NCBI RefSeq assembly: GCF_003339865.1
Contig: NZ_QPKV01000003.1
Span: 496,001 to 560,000, forward strand
Origin: Pedobacter chinensis
GTDB lineage: Bacteria; Bacteroidota; Bacteroidia; Sphingobacteriales; Sphingobacteriaceae
Direction of reading: 5' to 3'
DNA length: 64,000 nt
Positions 17,005 to 25,910 of the stretch are shown here, one piece after another. Position 1 is the stretch's first letter. The number at the start of each line of letters is the position of its first letter. Made by a program: the position numbers and the translations under genes. The notes under the pieces were generated by a model, which was not told the origin of the DNA, ran no database searches, and was given only the letters and a program-made list of their open reading frames with translations.

Positions 17005-18048
17005 ATGGAAAATAACGATGTAAAAATTTCTAAAAAGAAACCGATTTTTCCGGTAACGCCTGCATTGCAGAAGTACTTGAGAACTTATCAGCGTGAGGCG
17101 AAATTGCCTATTGGTTATCATGATCTGATGCAATTTAATGAGGCTTTTCCTTTAATGGATAAATTTGGGAAAGATTCACTTTGGGAAGGGCCGATTTATG
17201 CCCAGGATCTTATTGAACCCTTGCATAATGGCTTAAAAGAAATTTATGCGAACCTCAAAGCGTCAGGAAATCTTCGCATCGTTGAGCATAAATACATTGA
17301 TAAAATTGAATACTGCACCTTTGGAAACACACATCCGTTTCGCATTAGAATTGTAAACCGTTTGAATGATGTTTATGATTATTTCTATATCAAAAAAGCC
17401 GATGCCTCCCGTATTTACGGTTTGGAAATGGAAGAGATTCTTTCTCCTAACCAGGTAAATTATTTAGTGGATGGCGATACCTTAGTGGAGGAACACATTG
17501 CAGGGATTCCGGGTGATGTTTTTACAAAAGGACAATTATATACACCAGAATTTAATCCAACACGTATTGCAAAAGAATTTGTAAAGTTTAATGAGCGTTG
17601 TTTGATTATGCTTCTGGGCGATATGAGAGCCTATAATTTCGTTGTGCAAATTACTCCGGATTTTGATGATATCCAATTTCGTATCAGGGCTATTGATTTC
17701 GACCAACAGTTTTATGAAGGAAATTTAAAGGTTTACTTGCCTCAGTTTTTCAAAGAAAACCTGCCTTATGTAAAAATGAGCATGGAACAGTTAACCGAAA
17801 AAACAGTTTTACAATACCAGCAAGAAGAACGTTCATCAATTGTCCATCGGGTTAGAAGTGAACGCCACCGTTTAACAGATCTTCGTGATGTTTCCAGTAA
17901 GGAAGAGTTAACCACGCCTGAAAACATTGAGCTGCTCAAACGAAGCATGAGCGATTACTTTAAAGACTCAAACTACCTGAAATGCCAAAACATGACTGAT
18001 ATTATTGAATTGAACATCAAAAATATCATCAGGCAGGTTAAGCTATAA
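17005..18048 (+). CDS. Unnamed protein with kinase-like (APH/protein-kinase fold) motifs
   Basis: I recognise no named family for this 347-residue protein, but the motif order of the kinase fold is visible. FYIKKAD (K130/K131) fits the ATP-anchoring lysine, and YGLEMEEIL (E141 or E143) the helix-C glutamate. LVEEHIAGIPGDVF (about 160-173) looks like the hinge as in aminoglycoside phosphotransferases. LLGDMRAYNFVV carries D206 and N211 with exact D-x4-N spacing, and IRAIDFDQQ (D231/D233) fits the metal-binding DFD/DFG site. The C-terminus is helical and charged. It stands alone, followed by a bidirectional terminator. Small-molecule or protein phosphorylation is inferred only. Confidence 0.7.
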   Translation: MENNDVKISKKKPIFPVTPALQKYLRTYQREAKLPIGYHDLMQFNEAFPLMDKFGKDSLWEGPIYAQDLIEPLHNGLKEIYANLKASGNLRIVEHKYIDKIEYCTFGNTHPFRIRIVNRLNDVYDYFYIKKADASRIYGLEMEEILSPNQVNYLVDGDTLVEEHIAGIPGDVFTKGQLYTPEFNPTRIAKEFVKFNERCLIMLLGDMRAYNFVVQITPDFDDIQFRIRAIDFDQQFYEGNLKVYLPQFFKENLPYVKMSMEQLTEKTVLQYQQEERSSIVHRVRSERHRLTDLRDVSSKEELTTPENIELLKRSMSDYFKDSNYLKCQNMTDIIELNIKNIIRQVKL

Positions 18049-18055
18049 AAAACGA

Positions 18056-18086
18056 AAACGGCTGGTAAATTACCAACCGCTTTCTG
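18056..18086. terminator. Bidirectional terminator between convergent genes
   Basis: The imperfect stem CGGCTGGTA/TACCAACCG lies between two convergent genes. T-runs follow it on the minus strand (CGTTTTCGTTTTTT) and, more weakly, on the plus strand. Confidence 0.7.
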
Positions 18087-18114
18087 AGTGAATTTAGAAG
18101 AGCGTCCAAAACGT

Positions 18115-18675
18115 TTAGGCGTGCTGCCCCTCGTGTACTCCCTCTGCAAATTCCTCTACAATTTTATCATTAAAAGCAGGCAAATCTTCGGGTGTACGAC
18201 TTGTTACCAAACCCTGATCTACCACCACTTCTTCGTCAGACCAGATTGCTCCGGCATTAATCAAATCCTGTGAAATGTTTTTGACAGACGTAAGCTTTCT
18301 TCCCTGAACCACATCTGCGTTAATTAAAGTTTGAGGCCCGTGGCAGATAGCAGCAACAGGCTTTCCATCTTCAAAGAATGCTTTTACAAAAGCAATCGCC
18401 TCTTCATTAACCCGTAACTGATCCGGATTAATCACACCTCCTGGTAATACTAATCCATTATAATCTTCAGCTTTTACTTCACTGATTGTTTTATCAACAT
18501 CTACTTCTATTGACCAATGGTCGTGATTCCAGGCTTTAATTTTTCCACTTTTCGAAGAGATAATGTGAACGGTGGCACCCTCTTCTTTTAACCTTTTTAC
18601 TGGCTCGGTTAATTCAACTTCTTCAAATCCGCTTTCTGAAAGAACAGCAATAGTGCGGTTACTTAATTGTCCCAT
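18115..18675 (-). CDS. DJ-1/PfpI family protein
   Basis: This 186-residue protein belongs to the DJ-1/PfpI superfamily, of the general-stress-protein 18/YhbO type. The nucleophile elbow is AAICHGPQTL with C111 and H112, and the usual acidic partner E18 or E19 lies in GFEEVEL. The conserved VLPGGVINPDQLR segment is at about residue 76. Family members have been described as proteases, chaperones and glyoxalase or deglycase enzymes, and the sequence does not decide between these. It is transcribed alone, convergent with the kinase-like gene. Confidence 0.93.
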   Translation of the reverse strand: MGQLSNRTIAVLSESGFEEVELTEPVKRLKEEGATVHIISSKSGKIKAWNHDHWSIEVDVDKTISEVKAEDYNGLVLPGGVINPDQLRVNEEAIAFVKAFFEDGKPVAAICHGPQTLINADVVQGRKLTSVKNISQDLINAGAIWSDEEVVVDQGLVTSRTPEDLPAFNDKIVEEFAEGVHEGQHA

Positions 18676-18796
18676 AATCTTTTAGTTTTTAATAAGTAAT
18701 ATATTTAAAGACAGTATTAAAGGAAATTTTGTTTTTAGAAATTTGAGATTGGGATGTTTTGAGTATTGTAAATAAGTAGTAAGACGAAAAAGGAAG

Positions 18797-18845
18797 CGTC
18801 ATTGCGAACCAAAGGGTAGGGTTGTGTATTGGGGTGAAGCAATCT
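18797..18845. repeat. Degenerate REP-like element
   Basis: CGTCATTGCGAAC at the left and GAAGCAATCT at the right are the two ends of a common bacterial intergenic repeat pattern. The middle is short and degenerate. It lies between the PfpI gene and the glycosyltransferase locus. Confidence 0.5.
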
Positions 18846-18901
18846 AAAAATAAATTAATAATAAACCCGGGTTAATATTAATTAGAGCACGAGAAATTTA
18901 T

Positions 18902-19648
18902 TTAATCATTCGTTCTGCGGTGTTTTATAAAGTACCACACCAGGTTACAAGCAATAATGAGATGATTAAAAATATTTGGGATTAATCCGTAGTATTTTGT
19001 GAATATTTTAAACCGCTCTTTTAAGCTTTCACGATGTTTCTTTTTGCTCATTCCACCAACCAGATATTTGGCAACATAACGATGAACATTTACAATATTC
19101 GATGCTTTTTTGGCTGCTTTGATTATCCAATCAATATCAGCGCTGTATTTGTAAGTTAAATCGTAAGGTGTAGTAATGCTTTTTCGAATGTAAATAGCCT
19201 GATGGCTGATGCTCATGCCATATTTAAAGCTTTTCCAATCAAACTCTTCAGGAGCCTCGTGTCTTCTTCTGCCTAAACTTTCCCAATTATCATTATACAT
19301 TTCCGTTTCGCCATAATAAATATCGGCACCAGGGGCAGAATCAAAAACATTCTGAACAGTTTGTTCATCGTAAATTTCATCTCCTGAATTCATGAATAAA
19401 ACATAATCTCCCGTGGCCAATGCCAATCCTTTATTCATCGCATCATAAATTCCCTGATCAGGTTCTGATACAATTTTAGAAATGCTGCTTTTATATTTTT
19501 CAATAATGTTTAAAGTGCCATCGGTAGATTTTCCATCAATAATGATGTACTCGATTTTTTTATACGTTTGATTCAATACAGAGTTAATCGTTCGCTCAAT
19601 ATCCCGAACGTTATTGTACACAATGGTGATGATCGTTAGTTTAGGCAT
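18902..19648 (-). CDS. Glycosyltransferase family 2
   Basis: The 248-residue protein has a GT-A fold. It begins with LTIITIVYNNVRDIERTI, has the nucleotide-binding DG in IIIDGKSTDGT and a metal-binding-type MNSGDE near residue 87, with no clear DxD. This subgroup (SGDEIYDE, DIYYGE) is common in capsule and O-antigen loci. A C-terminal hydrophobic segment (about 220-240) may peripherally attach it to the inner membrane. Its start overlaps the end of the truncated DUF1016 frame by 13 nt. The sugar donor is unknown. Confidence 0.92.
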   Translation of the reverse strand: MPKLTIITIVYNNVRDIERTINSVLNQTYKKIEYIIIDGKSTDGTLNIIEKYKSSISKIVSEPDQGIYDAMNKGLALATGDYVLFMNSGDEIYDEQTVQNVFDSAPGADIYYGETEMYNDNWESLGRRRHEAPEEFDWKSFKYGMSISHQAIYIRKSITTPYDLTYKYSADIDWIIKAAKKASNIVNVHRYVAKYLVGGMSKKKHRESLKERFKIFTKYYGLIPNIFNHLIIACNLVWYFIKHRRTND

Positions 19649-20031
19649 ACTAATCCATATTTTGTGCTTTGTAGAATTTTTATGTGATGTGTGAAACTTA
19701 CATTTGAAAAACTTTTTTTCAATTGGGCCGACAGTGTCGGACTAATTAGTGAATGCTCGTTCCAAGACTCAAAAAAGAGCCTCATCCTTTTCATGTTAGT
19801 TGCTGAAAAACCTCTTAAACCAGGTAGTTCAGGTTGTAAATCAGCAGAAAGATTTTCTATAACTTTCGCGCCCCATTTTTCCTCTTTAATTTGGTTTGAA
19901 ATAAATTTACCAACAGCAAAATACAGCGTTAAAAGCGCTTTGTTAACTAATGAGGCTGCCCGATAAGGACTTTGTAAAATTGCTGATTTCAGCGCCTTAA
20001 TGTTATCAAGATGGTTTTTAGATAATTTCAT
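19636..20031 (-). pseudogene. Truncated DUF1016 (YhcG-type) nuclease gene
   Basis: The 131 codons encode the N-terminal DUF1016 domain: VNKALLTLYFAVGKFI, then WGAKVIENLSADLQ, GLRGFSATNMKRMRLFFE and the FTHHIKIL motif. Complete members are about 330-350 residues and continue into a PD-(D/E)xK nuclease domain. Here the frame ends about ten residues after FTHHIKILQSTK in unrelated sequence at the start of the glycosyltransferase gene, so the nuclease part is deleted. It lies inside a glycan locus between two glycosyltransferase genes, which fits insertion followed by deletion. A functional short protein cannot be excluded. Confidence 0.8.
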
Positions 20032-20039
20032 AGTTATAA

Positions 20040-21311
20040 TTATTTAGGCTGTAAATCAATCAGGGTTTCATACAAATGAATGTGCTCAGCGGCAATTACT
20101 TCTTCCGAGAAATCAGTTAAAATGCTTAATCTGGCTGCTTTCTGTACTTCTTCTTTATTCGGGCGATGATATAACCACTCAATGCCATTGGCCAAATCAT
20201 CAGCATTTTGATATTCGGCCAAATATCCATTTTGCATGTGCTTAACCATGTCCGGAATCCCTCCGGTGGTAAAAGCAATAACGGGAGTAGCACAAGCCAG
20301 ACTTTCCATTACAGTGTTGGGTAAATTATCTTCCAGTGATGGTGTGATAAAAGCATCAGCTGCTGAATAACATTTAGCCAAATGATCATCTTTGTTTATT
20401 GTGCCCAGAAAGGTAGTTTTAAATGGAAACTCAGGCATTTCAGTATTTGCCTTATTGCCGAAAATAACCAATTCAATATTTTCTTTTTTTATGCCAGCTC
20501 GGCGGGAAAGAATTTCCAAAGCTTCAATTAAATAGGGCGTTCCTTTATGCTTATCATTTTTTGAAGGCATAAAACCGCTCATTAAAACAAACCGATCAGG
20601 ATTGATTTTCAAAATCTTCTTTGCCTCGGCTTTAACATAAGGTTTGAAAATTTTTGTTTCTATGGTGTTGGGGATTACTGATGTTTTCCTTGTGCCAAGT
20701 AAACTGCTAAACTTTACCGATTTAGCCATCCAGTTACTTGGAGCCACAATATGAAAGTTAAGTTCGGTATATGCTTTTTGCTTACGCAGCCATGTTTTAT
20801 GTGAGAAATCGTTTTTGCCGCTAATTTTTAAAATAGGGCAATTGCCACATTGCTGATGAAAATTTTCGCAGCCATAACGAACATGGCAACCACCCGTAAA
20901 AGCATTGCTATCGTGAAAAGTCCAAACAATTGGTTTCTCCAACTCATCCAACTCTGCCAAAAATTTAGGAGTAAGAAAACCGTGATTAATCCAGTGCAAA
21001 TGAATCACGTCAGCACTTTTAACTTCCGGATGGTTTTTGATTGAACGCCCAAACCATTGTAAACTGAAAGGTGTTTTAACCGATTTGCTTAACCATTTGG
21101 CATAATATCTTTCTGATAAAATATTATAAACCGCTTGAGCCTTTTGCATGGCCGATTTACTAAAAGTATCAATCTGCGGATTCTGCCCGAATTTATAATA
21201 CACCAAAACCTTCGAATCAATGCCGCTTGCGCTCAACGCATCGCTCAGGCGTAAACAGGCTCGTCCTGCTCCGCCATTTCCATCATAGGTATTTAAGTGA
21301 ACTACTTTCAA
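20040..21311 (-). CDS. Glycosyltransferase family 4
   Basis: This 423-residue retaining glycosyltransferase has a GT-B fold. The N-terminal donor loop is HLNTYDGNGGAGRACLRL. The C-terminal half carries GFMPSKNDKHKGTPYLIEAL and the E-x7-E region PSLEDNLPNTVMESLACATPVIAF (about 325-350). A cysteine cluster (CHVRYGCENFHQQCGNCP, about 143-160) is typical of a GT4 subgroup. I place the start at the TTG at 21311, so that the protein begins with KVVHLN as homologues do. Another TTG lies three codons upstream and there is no nearby ATG. It works in the cytosol on lipid-linked glycans, and the sugar is unknown. Confidence 0.9.
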   Translation of the reverse strand: MKVVHLNTYDGNGGAGRACLRLSDALSASGIDSKVLVYYKFGQNPQIDTFSKSAMQKAQAVYNILSERYYAKWLSKSVKTPFSLQWFGRSIKNHPEVKSADVIHLHWINHGFLTPKFLAELDELEKPIVWTFHDSNAFTGGCHVRYGCENFHQQCGNCPILKISGKNDFSHKTWLRKQKAYTELNFHIVAPSNWMAKSVKFSSLLGTRKTSVIPNTIETKIFKPYVKAEAKKILKINPDRFVLMSGFMPSKNDKHKGTPYLIEALEILSRRAGIKKENIELVIFGNKANTEMPEFPFKTTFLGTINKDDHLAKCYSAADAFITPSLEDNLPNTVMESLACATPVIAFTTGGIPDMVKHMQNGYLAEYQNADDLANGIEWLYHRPNKEEVQKAARLSILTDFSEEVIAAEHIHLYETLIDLQPK

Positions 21312-21395
21312 ATCAATCAAAAATACATTTTATTGTTTACGAATATAAAATCTGTTGTGTAATTTCAACCATCCGAACCCAAACAAATAAAAATC

Positions 21396-24300
21396 ATGAT
21401 CAAAACCCTACTAAACTCGCTTACAGCAATAGCGTTTTTGTTGCCATTTCATTCATTTGCACAAAACCAGACTTATTTTGCATCGTACCCAGCTTTAACG
21501 CCTGATGCGCAAACCATAGTATTTAGCTATGATGGCGATATCTGGAAAGTTCCGGTAAAAGGTGGCGTTGCATCGCGAATTACAGCTATGCAGGGAGAAG
21601 AGATCAATCCAAAAGTTTCTCCGGATGGTAAATGGCTGGCTTTTTCATCTAACCAGTTTGGTAATCATGATGTTTATGTAATGCCAATAAACGGTGGCGA
21701 CATTAAGCAATTAACTTTTAACGATGCATCGGATGAAGTGGATAACTGGAGTTGGGACTCAAAAACAATTTATTTCACTTCCGGGCGATATAATTCTTTT
21801 TCCAGTTACAAAGTAAGTATTGATGGAGGAACAGCTGTTCGTTTGTTCGATAACTATTTTAACACCACGCACCACATCGCTGAATCTCCAAATGGAGAAT
21901 TGTTCTTTAACGACACCTGGGAAAGTTATCGTTTTACCAACCGTAAACATTATAAAGGTGCTTATAATCCCGATATTCAATCTTACAACCCTAAAACTAA
22001 AACTTATAAGCGCTATACAGATTACATTGGAAAAGATTTCTGGACAAGCGTTGATCAAAAAGGAAATGTGTTTTTCGTTTCAGATGAGGGAAATGACGAA
22101 TACAATCTCTACACTTTCATCGATGGAAAGAAAACCGGTTTAACCAATTTCGAAACGTCTATTAAACGTCCGTTTGTTGCTGCAAATGGAGCCACTGTGG
22201 TTTTTGAAAAAGATTACCAGTTGTATACTTACGATGTAGCTTCAAAGAAAACCGAAAAAGTAAATATCAGCACTTCAAGAAATCAGGTTTTGAGTAAAGA
22301 GCAGGAATATGATGTTCGTGCTAATATTTCTGCCTTTGATGCTTCAACTGATGGAAAGAAAATTGCTTTTATATCAAGAGGAGAGGTGTTTGTTAGTGAT
22401 GCCGATGGGAAATTCATCCGTAAAATTACCAATAGCGGCGAACGTGCAATGGAATGCAAATGGCTTGCTGATAATAAAACAATACTATTTAGTCAAACTG
22501 CAAATGGCTACCAAAATTGGTTTACCATTACGGGCGATGGAAAAGGAACTGTTAAGCAGCTTACAAAAGATAAAGCAAACAATCGTGATATTACACTGAA
22601 TAAAAGCAAAACCATGGCCGTTTATTTAAGTGGCAGAAATGAATTGAAGTTGATGGATCTGAAAACTTTCGAGAGTAAAACTTTGATAACTGATGAGTTC
22701 TGGGCATTTCAAAATTCAGCCCCAAGCTTTTCTCCTAATGATGAGTACGTTCTGTTTACTGTTTACAGAAACTTTGAACAGGATCTTGTAGTGCACAACA
22801 TCAAGGGGAATAAAACCATCAATTTAACCAATACAGGCGTAACTGAAACCGGACCGGCATGGTCGCCAGATGGTAAATACATTTTCTTTACGAGCGCACG
22901 TACCAAACCATCTTATCCAACCGGAATGGCTAACGCACACATTTACCGCATGGCTTTAAATAATTATGATGAGCCTTATCGTTCTGATAAATTCGATGAT
23001 TTGTTTAAGGAAACCAAACCTGCAGAAGTAAAACCAGTTGTTGCCAATACTAAAAAAGTTAAAGCCGATACTGCTAAAAAGAAAGCAGAGGTTAAACCCA
23101 CTCCGAAACCAGCAAATGTGATCAACATTAATACACAAGATATTTTAGATAGGATAGAATTGGTTGGTCCTGCTTTTGGGGGGCAATATGGAACAGATGT
23201 TTTTGCCAAAGGCGATAAAACTTATGTTTTTTATTCTTCTAATCATGAGGGCGGTGCACCCGGACTTTACCGCACTACGCTAGAGCCTTTCGAAGCAAAT
23301 AAAACTGAAAAAGTTGCAGATGGCGGCGATTATTCCATTATTCAGGCCGGAGATAAATTCTTTATATTATCAAGAGGTGTGATTAACAAATATACTTTGG
23401 AGGGAAATAAATTAGATAAAATAGACCACGGATATAAATTCACAAGAAACCTTAATGCTGAATTTAATCAAATGTTTTACGAAACCTGGGTGGGTTTGGA
23501 TGAGAATTTTTACGATGAAAAGTTCCATGGGGTAGATTGGGATAAAATGAGAATCCGTTATGCTGCTTATCTGCCTTACGTAAATAACCGCAGCGATTTG
23601 AGAATTCTGTTAAACGATATGCTGGGCGAGCTCAATTCATCACACATGGGCTTTAACAGTTTGGGAGCAGAAGAAAAGAAAAATTTAACCTACATCACTA
23701 ATGAAACCGGAATTATCTTCGATAATGAAAATCCGCTGAAAGTAGCCCGTATTGCAGCGAAAAGTAATGCAGCCCGTACCGGAACAAATATCTTAACCGG
23801 AGATATTTTAACTGAAGTAAATGGCGTTAAGGTGGATGAAAAAATTGACCGTGATTATTATTTCAGTAAACCATCATTGGATAAAGAAATGACTTTAGCC
23901 TTTAACAGAAATGGTAAACAGATTTTTGTTAATATTCATCCGGAAAGTGCTGGCGCATTAAGGGGAAATCTGTATGATGAGTGGATTGCCAATAACCGTA
24001 AAAATGTGGATAAATGGGGGAATAACCGGATTGCTTATTCTTATATGAAAAATATGGGTTCAGGTGAACTCGAAACCTTTTTACTGGATATGGTAGCGCA
24101 GGAAGAAAATAAAGATGCCATCATTCTTGATCTCCGCTATAATACAGGTGGAAATGTTCATGATGAGGTATTGAAATTTCTCTCTCAACGTCCGTATTTG
24201 CAATGGAAATATCGTGGTGGAAAATTGGCGCCGCAAAGTAATTTTGGTCCTGCAGTAAAACCAATAGTACTGTTAATTAACGAACAATCTTTAAGTGATG

Positions 24301-24578
24301 CCGAAATGACTGCCGCTGGTTTCAAACAGTTAAAATTGGGTAAAATCATCGGAACTGAAACTTACCGTTGGATTATTTTCACTTCTGCAAAAGGCTTGGT
24401 TGATGGTTCTTCTTATCGCTTACCATCGTGGGGCTGTTATACCATGGATGGCAAGAACCTGGAAAGTGAAGGTGTTAAACCAGATATTTTTGTGAAGAAT
24501 ACTTTTGAAGATCGTTTAAATGATAAAGACCCGCAGTTGGAAAAAGCTGTTGCAGAAATTTTGAAAGATTTGAAGTAA
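21396..24578 (+). CDS. Tricorn-like S41 family protease, secreted
   Basis: The 1060-residue protein has a signal peptide (about 1-22, ending FHSFAQ). A WD40-like beta-propeller region follows (about 27-530) with repeats of the type SPDGKWLAFSS and SPDGKYIFFTS. A Lys/Pro-rich linker (about 540-576) leads to the tricorn core domain and a PDZ domain (about 765-850, LTGDILTEVNGVKV). The S41 peptidase domain (about 880-1050) has AIILDLRYNTGGNVHD and the serine region NEQSLSDAEMTA (S965/S967). These proteins degrade peptides in the periplasm. It is transcribed away from the glycosyltransferase genes and seems unrelated to the glycan locus. Confidence 0.93.
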   Translation: MIKTLLNSLTAIAFLLPFHSFAQNQTYFASYPALTPDAQTIVFSYDGDIWKVPVKGGVASRITAMQGEEINPKVSPDGKWLAFSSNQFGNHDVYVMPINGGDIKQLTFNDASDEVDNWSWDSKTIYFTSGRYNSFSSYKVSIDGGTAVRLFDNYFNTTHHIAESPNGELFFNDTWESYRFTNRKHYKGAYNPDIQSYNPKTKTYKRYTDYIGKDFWTSVDQKGNVFFVSDEGNDEYNLYTFIDGKKTGLTNFETSIKRPFVAANGATVVFEKDYQLYTYDVASKKTEKVNISTSRNQVLSKEQEYDVRANISAFDASTDGKKIAFISRGEVFVSDADGKFIRKITNSGERAMECKWLADNKTILFSQTANGYQNWFTITGDGKGTVKQLTKDKANNRDITLNKSKTMAVYLSGRNELKLMDLKTFESKTLITDEFWAFQNSAPSFSPNDEYVLFTVYRNFEQDLVVHNIKGNKTINLTNTGVTETGPAWSPDGKYIFFTSARTKPSYPTGMANAHIYRMALNNYDEPYRSDKFDDLFKETKPAEVKPVVANTKKVKADTAKKKAEVKPTPKPANVININTQDILDRIELVGPAFGGQYGTDVFAKGDKTYVFYSSNHEGGAPGLYRTTLEPFEANKTEKVADGGDYSIIQAGDKFFILSRGVINKYTLEGNKLDKIDHGYKFTRNLNAEFNQMFYETWVGLDENFYDEKFHGVDWDKMRIRYAAYLPYVNNRSDLRILLNDMLGELNSSHMGFNSLGAEEKKNLTYITNETGIIFDNENPLKVARIAAKSNAARTGTNILTGDILTEVNGVKVDEKIDRDYYFSKPSLDKEMTLAFNRNGKQIFVNIHPESAGALRGNLYDEWIANNRKNVDKWGNNRIAYSYMKNMGSGELETFLLDMVAQEENKDAIILDLRYNTGGNVHDEVLKFLSQRPYLQWKYRGGKLAPQSNFGPAVKPIVLLINEQSLSDAEMTAAGFKQLKLGKIIGTETYRWIIFTSAKGLVDGSSYRLPSWGCYTMDGKNLESEGVKPDIFVKNTFEDRLNDKDPQLEKAVAEILKDLK

Positions 24579-24694
24579 GGTTAATTGGTTAACTGTTTGA
24601 ATGTAATCCCATTCTGAAGTTTCAATTATGGTTTGATTTTTCTATTATATGAAAACTCGGGTGAATCACTTTTATGAAAGTAATTTAATATAAT

Positions 24695-24711
24695 TGTACC
24701 GTAATGGTACA
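24695..24711 (+). promoter_or_regulatory. Operator-like palindrome before the decayed toxin-antitoxin genes
   Basis: TGTACC-N5-GGTACA is a perfect 6-bp inverted repeat 14 nt before the antitoxin ATG. YefM-type antitoxins are known to bind TGTACA-like palindromes, so this is a plausible relic autoregulatory site. Confidence 0.55.
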
Positions 24712-24724
24712 CAAGTATTAAATT

Positions 24725-24972
24725 ATGTTAGTTGTAAGTAGTAGAGAGTTTAGGGAAAAACAAGCTGAATATATGGATAGACTTGATAATGGAGAGCAAA
24801 TTATCATCCAAAGGGGAAAGAATAAAGCTATGCCATTACTCCTGTAAAAGATGAGGATGTTTATTTTTCGCCTCAAATGATACAAAAAATTAAAGACTCA
24901 ATTCTTCAGGCAAAAGAAGGTAAAACAATTAAAGTTGGCAAAGAATTAGAAGATTTCTTTAAAAGTTTGTAA
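24725..24972 (+). pseudogene. Phd/YefM-type antitoxin gene with frameshift
   Basis: The first frame (ATG at 24725) encodes MLVVSSREFREKQAEYMD and continues through LDNGEQIIIQRGKNKA, a typical YefM/Phd N-terminus, but stops at 24845-24847. Reading one frame over from about 24830 restores the expected continuation, with AITPVKDEDVYFSP and then a helical toxin-binding part ending in ELEDFFKSL at the TAA 24970-24972. The net change is a small indel near the codons for KNKA. The whole would be about 83 residues, the usual family length. The stop overlaps the next start (TAATG), as in working toxin-antitoxin operons. Confidence 0.85.
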
Positions 24973-25107
24973 TGTATTACGCTGGAGTTTACTTTACAAG
25001 CAATAGAAGATTTGAAATCACTAAAAAAATCGGAGCCTGTTGCATTCAAAAAAGCTCAAAAGCTCATTATTGAATTACAACAGCATCCAAACTACGTGTA
25101 CAATTGA
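24972..25107 (+). pseudogene. YoeB/RelE-type toxin gene remnant
   Basis: An ATG at 24972 overlaps the antitoxin stop. After three codons an extra base shifts the frame. The shifted frame encodes LEFTLQAIEDLKSLKKSE and then AFKKAQKLIIELQQHP, the N-terminal half of a RelE/YoeB-type ribosome-dependent endoribonuclease. It then ends in unrelated sequence at the TGA 25105-25107. About 45 of the usual ~85-90 residues remain and the catalytic C-terminal part is gone, so it cannot be an active toxin. Confidence 0.82.
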
Positions 25108-25163
25108 TCATTTTTCTAATCTGACCTTTTTCCGTTTCTTTGAGATTGGAATTAATTTAAAAC

Positions 25164-25910
25164 ATGGCAAATTTATTAACCGACAGGGCTTTTTGGGTAA
25201 ATTATTGGGAGCGTAAAAAAGGACTTGCAGTTCAGTTACCTTCAAACTATTTATTTCATAGCCAATTGGCCGAAATTGTAGAGAAAAATAAGGTTAAAAC
25301 AGCTATAGAGTTAGGCGGTTTCCCAGGTTATTATGCGGTGTTTTTAAAAAAATATTTTAAGCTCGATGTTACGCTTCTAGATTATTTCGTCCATCCGCCC
25401 GTGATAAATGAATTGTTGGAAAAGAATGGTTTAAAAGAAAAAGATATTCATGTTATCGAAACAGACCTGTTCAATTATCAGCCGGAAAGACAATACGATT
25501 TGGTTTTGAGCTGCGGGCTTATAGAACATTTTAACGATACTGCTGATATCATTAACCGACATACTGCCTTCGTGAAACCTGGCGGGACTTTATTCATTAC
25601 CTTGCCAAATTTTAAAGCCGTAAATGGTTGGTTCCAAAAGAATTTCGATAAAGAAAACTATGATAAGCATAATATGGATAGCATGAATCCTGAATTATTA
25701 AAATCAATTTGCGAAAAAGCAGGTTTGAAAGAAGTGAAATCAGGTTACTTTGGGAAATTCAGTGTGTGGCTGGAAAACGAAAATCAAAAACCTGCAGCCG
25801 TTCGCCTATTTAAAAAAGCCGTTTGGTTAACAGGAAAAATTTTTACTAAAATTATTCCGTTCGAGAGTAAAAGTTTATCGCCATATATTATTTTGGAGGC
25901 TAAAAAGTGA
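25164..25910 (+). CDS. SAM-dependent methyltransferase (class I)
   Basis: The 248-residue protein has a Rossmann methyltransferase core. Motif I is TAIELGGFPGYYAVFL (about 50-65, a variant of the ExGxGxG loop), motif II is TLLDYF, motif IV is YDLVLSCGLIEHF, and motif VI lies around PGGTLFITLPN. The C-terminus has a hydrophobic stretch. Similar proteins occur in glycan and lipid modification loci. Here it lies on the plus strand between the protease and the minus-strand fucosidase gene. The substrate is unknown. Confidence 0.9.
   Translation: MANLLTDRAFWVNYWERKKGLAVQLPSNYLFHSQLAEIVEKNKVKTAIELGGFPGYYAVFLKKYFKLDVTLLDYFVHPPVINELLEKNGLKEKDIHVIETDLFNYQPERQYDLVLSCGLIEHFNDTADIINRHTAFVKPGGTLFITLPNFKAVNGWFQKNFDKENYDKHNMDSMNPELLKSICEKAGLKEVKSGYFGKFSVWLENENQKPAAVRLFKKAVWLTGKIFTKIIPFESKSLSPYIILEAKK

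Noticed and set aside
24725..24847. Forty-codon frame taken as a complete small gene
   Set aside because: Its continuation in another frame restores an antitoxin of normal length, so it is a frameshift product.
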